From: Bacteroidales bacterium
Lineage (GTDB): Bacteria > Bacteroidota > Bacteroidia > Bacteroidales > UBA932
Direction of reading: 5' to 3'
NCBI GenBank assembly: GCA_023230265.1
Contig: JALNXR010000126.1
Coordinates: 1 to 6,365 of the forward strand
DNA length: 6,365 bases
Shown here: positions 1-4,656 of the stretch, piece after piece
Layout of the letters: each line of letters begins with the position of its first letter
Position numbering within the stretch: position 1 is the stretch's first letter
Translations under genes and position numbers: made by a program
Notes under the pieces: generated by a model
The model's input: only the letters and a program-made list of their open reading frames with translations
Databases searched by the model: none
Told to the model about the DNA's origin: nothing

Positions 1-244
1 TTTTGGTTTGAGCCACACCCTCGTGTTCGTAAAAGAAAGTGTAAGAGGACTGTGCTTTGATCTGCTCAAAAACCTTTTCCCGTGTTACATTTTGCAACCT
101 GATCGTAAAACCTTTGTTTTGGCTGTACAATGCAGAAAAATGGATCAGACACACCAGAGCAATGACTGTCCGCAGAAGCATACTCCGGGCAGCTCTTTTG
201 AGCCCTTTTCCCGTCGACGTCACATTCATGTTCTTTTTTTTCAT
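1..244 (-). CDS. SusC/RagA-like TonB-dependent outer-membrane receptor A, N-terminal fragment
   Basis: Only the first 81 codons are present; the gene runs off the left edge. Reading leftward from the ATG at 244-242, the product starts with a lysine-rich stretch (MKKKNMNVT...GKGLKRAARS). A hydrophobic signal-peptide core follows at about residues 22-40 (MLLRTVIALVCLIHFSALYS), with likely cleavage near residue 41-42. From residue 45 the pattern FTIRLQNVTREKVFEQIKAQ, then SYTFFYEHEGV, matches the start of an STN (secretin/TonB short N-terminal) domain, as in SusC-family receptors that signal through FecR-like anti-sigma factors. It lies downstream of, and on the same strand as, sigma A and anti-sigma A, so it is their likely target and sensor. 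Plug and barrel are outside the window, so the SusC assignment rests on the STN start, signal peptide, context and resemblance to receptor B. M6 and M22 are alternative starts, but the ATG at 244 has the same context as receptor B. The substrate is unknown. Confidence 0.82.
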   Translation of the reverse strand, partial: MKKKNMNVTSTGKGLKRAARSMLLRTVIALVCLIHFSALYSQNKGFTIRLQNVTREKVFEQIKAQSSYTFFYEHEGVAQTK

Positions 245-251
245 AAATTTG
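244..251 (+). promoter_or_regulatory. Candidate antisense -7 element (TAAATTTG) over the receptor A start codon
   Basis: TAAATTTG fits the Bacteroidota -7 consensus TAnnTTTG exactly. It reads on the plus strand, opposite to receptor A, whose start codon it overlaps. No clear TTTG -33 element is visible about 19 nt upstream, which weakens the call. The same octamer occupies the same place, also antisense, at receptor B (4656-4649), within a 19-nt block identical between the two loci. An alternative is that it is just the reverse complement of an A-rich translation-initiation context. Confidence 0.4.
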
Positions 252-255
252 TAAT

Positions 256-331
256 GTTTAAGTGAGTAATTTAAACAACCGGATTTTCCGGCCTCGGGGC
301 AGAAGGCGTGCAATGCCTTCTGCCTTCTTTT
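256..331 (+). ncRNA. Candidate cis-antisense small RNA opposite the receptor A leader
   Basis: This interval would be transcribed from the TAAATTTG element at 244-251 and end in the hairpin and T-tract at 298-331, giving an RNA of about 75 nt. It would be complementary to the 5' leader of receptor A just upstream of the start codon. It contains a small internal hairpin (CCGGA-TTT-TCCGG, 279-291) and the terminator stem. Cis-antisense RNAs at susC 5' regions, exemplified by DonS of Bacteroides fragilis, are known repressors in polysaccharide-utilisation loci controlled by ECF sigma/anti-sigma pairs. The ends are estimated from motif spacing, not observed. The equivalent arrangement at receptor B supports it. 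Confidence 0.38.
298..331 (+). terminator. Hairpin plus T-tract, intrinsic-terminator-like on the strand opposite receptor A
   Basis: GGCAGAAGGC (298-307) and GCCTTCTGCC (315-324) form a perfect 10-bp stem around a 7-nt loop. TTCTTTT (325-331) follows on the plus strand. In the receptor's own direction there is only an A-rich tract before the stem and no T-tract after it, so as an intrinsic terminator it points plus-ward. No plus-strand protein gene precedes it, so it would end an antisense transcript. In the sense transcript the same stem would be a 5'-leader structure starting 53 nt before the receptor A ATG. Confidence 0.6.
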
Positions 332-459
332 ATATATCTCTGACAATAAATTGCCTATGTCTCTTATCACGAAAACCGCCAACATCAATTATAGCAAAAC
401 ATCTTACATCTCTTTTGTCAAAAACTGCTTACATCTATTAGGTAATAAGACATTTACAC
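332..459. other. AT-rich intergenic region between anti-sigma A and receptor A, with a near-identical direct repeat
   Basis: No credible coding sequence is present. AAAACATCTTACATCT (396-411) and AAAACTGCTTACATCT (421-436) match at 14 of 16 positions, with start points 25 bp apart. Read leftward, the second copy ends 2 nt before TATAATTG (393-386), which is one mismatch from TAnnTTTG. TTGACA lies between the copies at 421-416. This is where a leftward promoter for receptor A would be expected if it is transcribed separately from anti-sigma A. The repeats could be binding sites for sigma factor A or another regulator. The spacing from TTGACA to TATAAT (22 nt) is longer than usual, so the promoter reading is tentative. 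Confidence 0.35.
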
Positions 460-1620
460 TTATTTGACAAAAACTTTATCATCCCTGAAATCAAACTTTA
501 TCAGGTCGGAGCTTCCCATAATCTCAAGGATTTTGCTGAAATCGTCGTATCTTTTAAGATCTCCCGTAAACCGCTTTTCCTTAATATCCTCTGACTGGTA
601 AACCACCTGGACATTGTACCATCTTGAAAGAGTATTAAAGATATCCTCCAGCCTTTGGTTCCTGAAAGCAAATCGGCCATCTTTCCAGGCTGTGTACAAA
701 GAGACATCCACACTCCTTTTTGTAACCGTTCCTGTAGCCTTATCCAGTTCAAACTGTTCCCCCGGTGCCAATAGAAGATTTCCGTTTCCTGTTCCTGACG
801 AGAATGAAACTTCTCCCTCAACCAGTGTAGTCGTAAGGCTGATATCATCTTTATAAGCCCTGACGTTAAAAGAGGTGCCCAAAACCTCAATCTTTGCATC
901 ATCAAGTTCTACAATAAAAGGTTTGTCCGGATTGCGGGCCACTTCAAAATAGGCCTCCCCCCTGAGCCTGACACTCCGTACTTTTTCGTTGAAAGAGACA
1001 GGATACTCAATTTCGGTTTCTGAATTTATCCACACTTTTGTCCCATCTTCGAGCAGAAGCTGATACTCTCCGTTGCGGGGCACAAAAATCCGGTTATACA
1101 GATTCTTTTTTGCACGGGCAGACTCTTCTGTTTTGCTGTAAGTGATAAGTCCGTTAGCATTAGTTAACAGGCTACCTTCACTTTCATTTATAACATAAGC
1201 AGAATCCTGTTTGAGTTCGATACTTCTTCCGTCTGCCAGGATCAGGGTTGCACGGCTGAAACCGGGGGGTATTAAAGGGATCTCTCTTTTAAAATTGGTG
1301 AACAGCAAAGTGGCAGCAATTGCAAGCGGGAGAATGAGCAGTGCTGCGTACTTCAATAATCTGCGGTAATTACTTAAAGAATTTCTGCTTCTGTATTTTC
1401 TGATGAATTGCTGATACTCTTTTTCTGTATCTATCCGGCTGTACCTGGCCACTCCGTTTTCTATCCGGCCTTTGTTGCATATCCGCTCAAAAAACTCTCT
1501 GTTTTCAGCAGATTCATTCAACCACTCTTCAAGAATGGTCTTTTCCGGAGGAGTGATAATTCCCTGTTGATACCGGGCAATGATCTTTGCAATTTCAAAG
1601 GCGCTTTCCAATGGTTTCAA
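460..1620 (-). CDS. FecR-like transmembrane anti-sigma factor A
   Basis: This 386-residue inner-membrane protein should relay the state of an outer-membrane receptor to its ECF sigma factor. Residues 8-50 form the cytoplasmic sigma-interacting part (AKIIARYQQG, then LEEWLNESAENREFFERI). Residues 89-108 (LKYAALLILPLAIAATLLFT) are one membrane helix. Residues 175-270 form the periplasmic FecR domain, with NGEYQLLLEDGTKVWINSET, LRGEAYFEVARN and EVLGTSFNV. Residues 315-385 form the C-terminal DUF4974-type domain (GRFAFRNQRLEDIFNTLSRWYNV). The G248-T249 dipeptide lies where related FecR-type anti-sigma factors such as FoxR are reported to self-cleave; that this one does so is inference. The start is TTG: the reading frame has an upstream TAA 18 nt before it, no ATG occurs in any leftward frame of the 155-nt spacer, and the next in-frame ATG is at codon 368. 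AGAGAG lies just upstream. Position after sigma A and before receptor A fits a single signalling unit. Confidence 0.93.
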   Translation of the reverse strand: MKPLESAFEIAKIIARYQQGIITPPEKTILEEWLNESAENREFFERICNKGRIENGVARYSRIDTEKEYQQFIRKYRSRNSLSNYRRLLKYAALLILPLAIAATLLFTNFKREIPLIPPGFSRATLILADGRSIELKQDSAYVINESEGSLLTNANGLITYSKTEESARAKKNLYNRIFVPRNGEYQLLLEDGTKVWINSETEIEYPVSFNEKVRSVRLRGEAYFEVARNPDKPFIVELDDAKIEVLGTSFNVRAYKDDISLTTTLVEGEVSFSSGTGNGNLLLAPGEQFELDKATGTVTKRSVDVSLYTAWKDGRFAFRNQRLEDIFNTLSRWYNVQVVYQSEDIKEKRFTGDLKRYDDFSKILEIMGSSDLIKFDFRDDKVFVK

Positions 1621-1660
1621 AGCTCTCTTATTTTTGAGTTATATAAATAAGACCGCCTTA

Positions 1661-1770
1661 GGAGAAAAAAGAGTGAACCCAAAGGGGAAAAAGAGTGAAC
1701 CCAAAAGGGAAAAAGAGTGAACCCAAAAGGGGAAAGAGAGTGAACCCGGAGGAGGAAAAGAGTGAAGGGC
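1661..1770. repeat. Five-copy 22-bp tandem repeat in the sigma A/anti-sigma A spacer
   Basis: The core GAGTGAACCC begins at 1671, 1693, 1715 and 1738, with a variant GAGTGAAGGG at 1760, so the period is 22, 22, 23 and 22 bp. Between cores lies an A/G-rich filler (AAAGGGGAAAAA-like). The array is almost entirely purine on the plus strand and pyrimidine in the leftward mRNA. It is noncoding: the period is not a multiple of three, TGA recurs on the plus strand, and no leftward ATG exists. It fills most of the 155 nt between sigma A and anti-sigma A. The period is close to two helical turns. No leftward TAnnTTTG promoter is visible inside it, so the two genes are probably cotranscribed through it. 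Confidence 0.93.
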
Positions 1771-1775
1771 AGGTG

Positions 1776-2342
1776 CTAAATTTTAAAGATTGATAATATG
1801 AAAAACAGATCTTTCATATATTTCTGCAGATATTTTTTACCGATTTGCTTATGGGTTTTTACGGTTTCAAGCGAAATTTCAAGCTTATCTGCAATCTCCT
1901 GATTTTTTAATCCGTTCATTGACAGCTGATAAACCGCCCTGGTCTGAGGCGGTAATTTTTCTATTGACTGGTAAAGGATCCTGTATGTCTCCTCCTCAAG
2001 AACTTTTATCCAGAATCTCTCTTCATCCTGATATGTTGTTAGAATATTTGATGAATAGCGATTCCTGACAGCCTGATGTTCCAACTGCTTGATACAGCTG
2101 TTTTTAACCGTAGTATAGAGGTATGATTTAAGATTTGTAACCGAACTGAATATCTCCTTATGGTCAGTAAGTTTCAGAAATAGATCCTGCACAATGTCCC
2201 TGGCGGTCTCTTCACTTTTGACATAGGATTCAGCGAAAAAGAGAAGCGGGGAAAAGTAATTCTCAAAAAGCGACCTGAATGCATCATGATCTCCTTTAGC
2301 CAATCTTTCAAGCCAAATGTTTTTATCATCATGCGGATTCAT
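1776..2342 (-). CDS. FecI-type ECF RNA polymerase sigma factor A
   Basis: This 188-residue protein is the usual length for an ECF sigma factor. Region 2 spans about residues 21-90 (AFRSLFENYFSPLLFFAESY, then ARDIVQDLFLKL), which binds core polymerase and the -10 element. Region 4 spans about residues 122-176 (LPPQTRAVYQLSMNG, then NQEIADKLEISLETVKTHK), whose helix-turn-helix reads the -35 region. Nothing is obviously missing. A short hydrophobic tail follows region 4 (DLFFILSIFKI, 178-188). The ATG at 2342 lies about 10 nt from the transcription start predicted by the TACATTTG element at 2367-2360. Its cognate inhibitor should be anti-sigma A, encoded 155 nt downstream, and the likely target is the receptor A operon. 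This subgroup in Bacteroidota commonly controls SusC/SusD operons. Confidence 0.95.
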   Translation of the reverse strand: MNPHDDKNIWLERLAKGDHDAFRSLFENYFSPLLFFAESYVKSEETARDIVQDLFLKLTDHKEIFSSVTNLKSYLYTTVKNSCIKQLEHQAVRNRYSSNILTTYQDEERFWIKVLEEETYRILYQSIEKLPPQTRAVYQLSMNGLKNQEIADKLEISLETVKTHKQIGKKYLQKYMKDLFFILSIFKI

Positions 2343-2359
2343 AATCTGAATTTTGTGAA

Positions 2360-2367
2360 CAAATGTA
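2360..2367 (-). promoter_or_regulatory. Promoter -7 element for sigma A (TACATTTG)
   Basis: Read leftward, 2367-2360 is TACATTTG, an exact TAnnTTTG match. A TTGG at 2391-2388 lies 20 nt upstream, where a -33 element is expected, but is not a full TTTG. The transcription start would fall near 2353, leaving a leader of only about 10 nt before the ATG at 2342. It is one arm of a 10-bp inverted repeat shared with the sigma B promoter. Confidence 0.6.
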
Positions 2368-2405
2368 GTAGTTGAAACTCAAATTACCAATATTCAAAAT
2401 TTTTA

Positions 2406-2413
2406 TACATTTG
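2406..2413 (+). promoter_or_regulatory. Promoter -7 element for sigma B (TACATTTG)
   Basis: TACATTTG is an exact TAnnTTTG match, identical to the one serving sigma A on the other strand. AACAAATGTA (2358-2367) and TACATTTGTT (2406-2415) are perfect inverted copies with 38 bp between them. Transcription would begin near 2419, leaving about a 13-nt leader before the GTG at 2434. No convincing -33 TTTG is seen. The two promoters are back to back, so one regulator bound between them could control both cassettes. Confidence 0.6.
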
Positions 2414-2433
2414 TTTTATATAAAGTTGCATTT

Positions 2434-3027
2434 GTGTCAAAAAACCTGAACAATGAGACCGGCCTGCTGCAATCGTTAGCCCGGGGAGACGAAAAAGCTT
2501 TTGAGCAGATCTACTCCCTATACAGTCCCATTGTATACCGGACAGCAAGGCAATTTCTGCAAAATGACCAACTGGCGGCAGATCTGTTACAGGATATTTT
2601 TATTACAATCTGGATCAAACGGGAGACTTTCTTAAAAGTGAACAATTTACAAGCTTACCTGATTGTAATGAGCCGTAACCTGGCACTCACACATCTGCGG
2701 GAAGTGGCTAAAGAGATTACAGAAAAAGAGAAATGGGCTGCCGTTCTCCCGGATACGGAGAATGAAACAGAGCAAAAACTCAACCGTAAAACATTGGGAA
2801 AAATTCTGGAAGAGAGCATTAACCAACTGCCACCTCAGCAAAAAAGGGTTTTCAGTCTGGCTAAACTTGAGGGTTTGAGTTACGAGGAGATTGCCCACAA
2901 GCTGAATATTTCCACCACTACTGTAAAACAACATATCATTGCCGCAAACAAGTCTGTCAGAAGGCGTTTGGAGGAGTACGGAATACCTTTGTCCGTTTGC
3001 CTTCTGATTTTTTTCAGCAACAACTGA
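2434..3027 (+). CDS. FecI-type ECF RNA polymerase sigma factor B
   Basis: This is a 197-residue ECF sigma factor. Region 2 covers about residues 22-90 (AFEQIYSLYSPIVYRTARQF, then AADLLQDIFITIWIKRETF). Region 4 covers about residues 125-180 (INQLPPQQKRVFSLAKLEGL, then SYEEIAHKLNISTTTVKQHI), with a normal helix-turn-helix. A hydrophobic tail follows (GIPLSVCLLIFFSNN, 183-197), as in sigma A. The start is GTG at 2434: no in-frame ATG is present upstream within the 91-bp divergent region, and the product begins with the usual 15-20 residues before region 2. It should partner anti-sigma B downstream and direct transcription of the receptor B operon. It is clearly diverged from sigma A, so the two probably recognise different promoters. 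Confidence 0.95.
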   Translation: MSKNLNNETGLLQSLARGDEKAFEQIYSLYSPIVYRTARQFLQNDQLAADLLQDIFITIWIKRETFLKVNNLQAYLIVMSRNLALTHLREVAKEITEKEKWAAVLPDTENETEQKLNRKTLGKILEESINQLPPQQKRVFSLAKLEGLSYEEIAHKLNISTTTVKQHIIAANKSVRRRLEEYGIPLSVCLLIFFSNN

Positions 3028-3096
3028 CCCTATCAAAGGCAAAAATCACTCTTTATATCAGAGAGAGTTTATTCATTTTGCATACTTAAAGATCTT

Positions 3097-3140
3097 TGAG
3101 CTCATTTTGAGTTTATTATGAGTTCGTTATGTGCTTTATA
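3097..3140 (+). repeat. Four degenerate 11-bp tandem repeats in the sigma B/anti-sigma B spacer
   Basis: TGAGCTCATTT (3097-3107), TGAGTTTATTA (3108-3118), TGAGTTCGTTA (3119-3129) and TGTGCTTTATA (3130-3140) follow one another without gaps. A partial relative, AGAGTTTATTC, occurs at 3065-3075. The 10-bp palindrome AAAGATCTTT (3088-3097) adjoins the array. The rest of the 140-198 nt spacer before anti-sigma B shows no gene. An 11-bp period puts each copy on about the same face of the helix. The copies are degenerate and AT-rich, so confidence is lower than for the array next to sigma A. Confidence 0.6.
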
Positions 3141-3224
3141 GAGTAAGAACTTTTTACAAGGCTCATCATGCACTTTAAGAATTATAATGAATGGAATTCA
3201 AATTGGTTAATGACAGGCAATAAT

Positions 3225-4562
3225 ATGAAGAGGATCACTTATTTAATGCAACGCTTTTTCGAAGGGAAAGCAGACAAAGAGGAACAGCAGGAATTCATGC
3301 GGCTGGTCAACAACAACAAGTTTGACAGATTATTCCTGAAAGCCTGGGAAAGATTATTGAAAAAGAATCTGGAAAGTGGAGAAGAACCTGATGAAAAACT
3401 GACGGCTATAGTTCAGGACATCAGGAAACGGTTCAATCTTAAGGATTACGAATACATCCGCACTCTGTCAGAAAGCCAAAATTCCGATGCAAGCCGCAAC
3501 TCAAACGAAAATAAAATCTTTGAACCTCAAACCTCAGAACCTCAAACTTCAGAAAACCAAATCTCAGAACATCAAATCTCAAAAAACCAGACTTTTGGAA
3601 CACACAGAATCATTCATTCAAACCATACCCGCCGCAGATTTATTCTCTGGAGTGCCGCCGCCGCAATCCTTATACTGATTTCAGTCACCTATTTTACAAA
3701 GAACTATTTTATCCGTGAAAACCAGTCATCACTTTCACAAACCCTTATTGAACCGGGGATAAAGGGTGCAACACTAATTCTGGATGACGGAACAGTTGTT
3801 CCCCTTTCAGATACAACTAAATTCTCTCTTAGAGAAAAGGATGGAACACTGATTCAAAAAGAGTCCGGAAATATCAACTACACAAGTCAGGATAGATCAA
3901 AGGCAGAAAAAGAGATTTTCAACACCATAATAACCTCCACAGGAGAAGAATACACCCTTCAGCTCTCCGATGGTTCCCTGATCCATCTAAATGCAGAGAG
4001 CGAGGTTCGTTTCCCGGTAAAATTTGTCAGAAACTCCAGGGAGGTGAGTGTAAAAGGGGAAGCCTATTTTGTGGTGGCAAAAGATGCTGCCCGCCCCTTT
4101 ACCGCAAAAACTACAAAGATGAATGTCCGGGTTTTGGGAACTCAGTTTAATATAACTGCTTACGAAGGAGAAAACTCTGTAAGAGCCACCCTTGTTGAAG
4201 GCAGCCTGGAAGTCTCCTCGCTGATAACGAAAAACACATTGGTGATTATGCCCGGGCAACAGGCTTCAATAGGTGAACCCGGAGAGCTGGAGATAAAAAA
4301 TGTCGATACCAAACTCTACACCGACTGGATAGACGGTAAATTTATCTTCGTAAACGAAAGGCTTGAAGATATTATTATCAAACTCAGACGTTGGTATAAT
4401 ATTGAGGTAGAATATGCCGATGAGAGTGTCAAAGATATCCGTTTCGGAGCCAGGCTAAACCGTTACACACAGGTCAACACAATCTTTGAAATTATGAACA
4501 ACACCCGATTAGTAAACATAGTACAAACCAAAAACAAATTTATGATCAGACCTAACCGTTAA
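3225..4562 (+). CDS. FecR-like transmembrane anti-sigma factor B
   Basis: This single-pass inner-membrane anti-sigma factor should partner sigma B and sense receptor B. I place the start at the ATG at 3225 (MKRITYLMQRFFEGKADKEE), which puts the N-terminal sigma-binding segment near the protein start as in anti-sigma A; this gives 445 residues. ATGs at 3210 and 3168 are in frame and would add 5 or 19 residues; the one at 3168 has AAGG upstream. Residues are numbered here from 3168. The cytoplasmic part runs to about 157 and includes a pentapeptide repeat at 119-143. The membrane helix is at 158-176 (FILWSAAAAILILISVTYF). The periplasmic FecR domain is at 250-345 (GEEYTLQLSDGSLIHLNAES, VKGEAYFVVAKD, RVLGTQFNI), with a G324-T325 pair at the position of reported FecR-type self-cleavage. 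The DUF4974-type domain is at 390-460 (KFIFVNERLEDIIIKLRRWY). It is longer than anti-sigma A because of the linker. Receptor B follows after 93 nt. Confidence 0.92.
   Translation: MKRITYLMQRFFEGKADKEEQQEFMRLVNNNKFDRLFLKAWERLLKKNLESGEEPDEKLTAIVQDIRKRFNLKDYEYIRTLSESQNSDASRNSNENKIFEPQTSEPQTSENQISEHQISKNQTFGTHRIIHSNHTRRRFILWSAAAAILILISVTYFTKNYFIRENQSSLSQTLIEPGIKGATLILDDGTVVPLSDTTKFSLREKDGTLIQKESGNINYTSQDRSKAEKEIFNTIITSTGEEYTLQLSDGSLIHLNAESEVRFPVKFVRNSREVSVKGEAYFVVAKDAARPFTAKTTKMNVRVLGTQFNITAYEGENSVRATLVEGSLEVSSLITKNTLVIMPGQQASIGEPGELEIKNVDTKLYTDWIDGKFIFVNERLEDIIIKLRRWYNIEVEYADESVKDIRFGARLNRYTQVNTIFEIMNNTRLVNIVQTKNKFMIRPNR
3522..3596 (+). repeat. Five 15-bp in-frame repeats encoding a pentapeptide linker in anti-sigma B
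   Basis: Units begin at 3522, 3537, 3552, 3567 and 3582 and encode EPQTS, EPQTS, ENQIS, EHQIS and KNQTF. The first two units differ by one base; later ones are more diverged. The encoded polar, Gln/Ser/Thr-rich stretch is predicted to be flexible and sits on the cytoplasmic side between the sigma-binding N-terminus and the membrane helix. Anti-sigma A has no counterpart. Confidence 0.9.
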
Positions 4563-4611
4563 AAAATCAAAAAGATACGGAGGAAAAAATCGCCATTCCA
4601 TCCTCCGTATC
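4561..4611 (-). terminator. Hairpin plus T-tract, intrinsic-terminator-like on the strand opposite receptor B
   Basis: GATACGGAGGA (4574-4584) and TCCTCCGTATC (4601-4611) form a perfect 11-bp stem with a 16-nt loop. On the minus strand the stem is followed directly by TTTTTGATTTTTT (4573-4561), a textbook intrinsic-terminator tail. On the plus strand the stem is followed by AGGTAATTAAATTA and lacks a T-tract. It therefore looks like a terminator for leftward transcripts, although the nearest protein genes on both sides are rightward. In the plus-strand mRNA it would be a stable structure just after the anti-sigma B stop codon and 44 nt before the receptor B start. Confidence 0.62.
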
Positions 4612-4644
4612 AGGTAATTAAATTAGAACAATGTCTAACTTAAC
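4569..4644 (-). ncRNA. Candidate cis-antisense small RNA opposite the receptor B leader
   Basis: A leftward transcript from the TAAATTTG at 4656-4649 would begin near 4644, run antisense to the 5' leader of receptor B, and stop in the hairpin and T-tract at 4611-4561. The predicted size is about 75 nt, matching the candidate at receptor A although the primary sequences differ. By analogy with DonS-type RNAs in Bacteroides, the inferred role is to repress receptor operon expression when substrate is absent. Both ends are estimated from motif spacing; a -33 element is not evident. Confidence 0.4.
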
Positions 4645-4648
4645 TTAA

Positions 4649-4656
4649 CAAATTTA
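4649..4656 (-). promoter_or_regulatory. Candidate antisense -7 element (TAAATTTG) over the receptor B start codon
   Basis: Leftward, 4656-4649 reads TAAATTTG, an exact TAnnTTTG match at the same offset from the start codon as at receptor A. It sits in the 19-nt block at 4648-4666, which is identical to 252-234 on the other strand. An octamer TTAAATTA is also shared by the two leaders (4618-4625; 274-267 on the minus strand). No TTTG -33 element is present at the usual distance. Confidence 0.4.

Noticed and set aside
8..265. Short plus-strand open frames at the left edge
   Set aside because: They are antisense to the receptor A N-terminus, whose signal peptide and STN start are recognisable; the plus-strand translations resemble nothing known.
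501..905. Overlapping minus-strand frame inside anti-sigma A, and plus-strand frames at 614-856 and 1408-1650
   Set aside because: They lie within the well-recognised FecR and DUF4974 coding frame and have no domain features of their own.
1661..1770. Possible CRISPR array (regular short repeats)
   Set aside because: The 22-bp units abut one another with no unique spacers, and there are no cas genes. This is a tandem repeat.
3045..3068. Possible terminator after sigma B (ACTCT...AGAGAGT)
   Set aside because: The stem is only about five A/T-rich pairs with no T-tract directly after it, so I do not call a terminator; sigma B and anti-sigma B may be cotranscribed.
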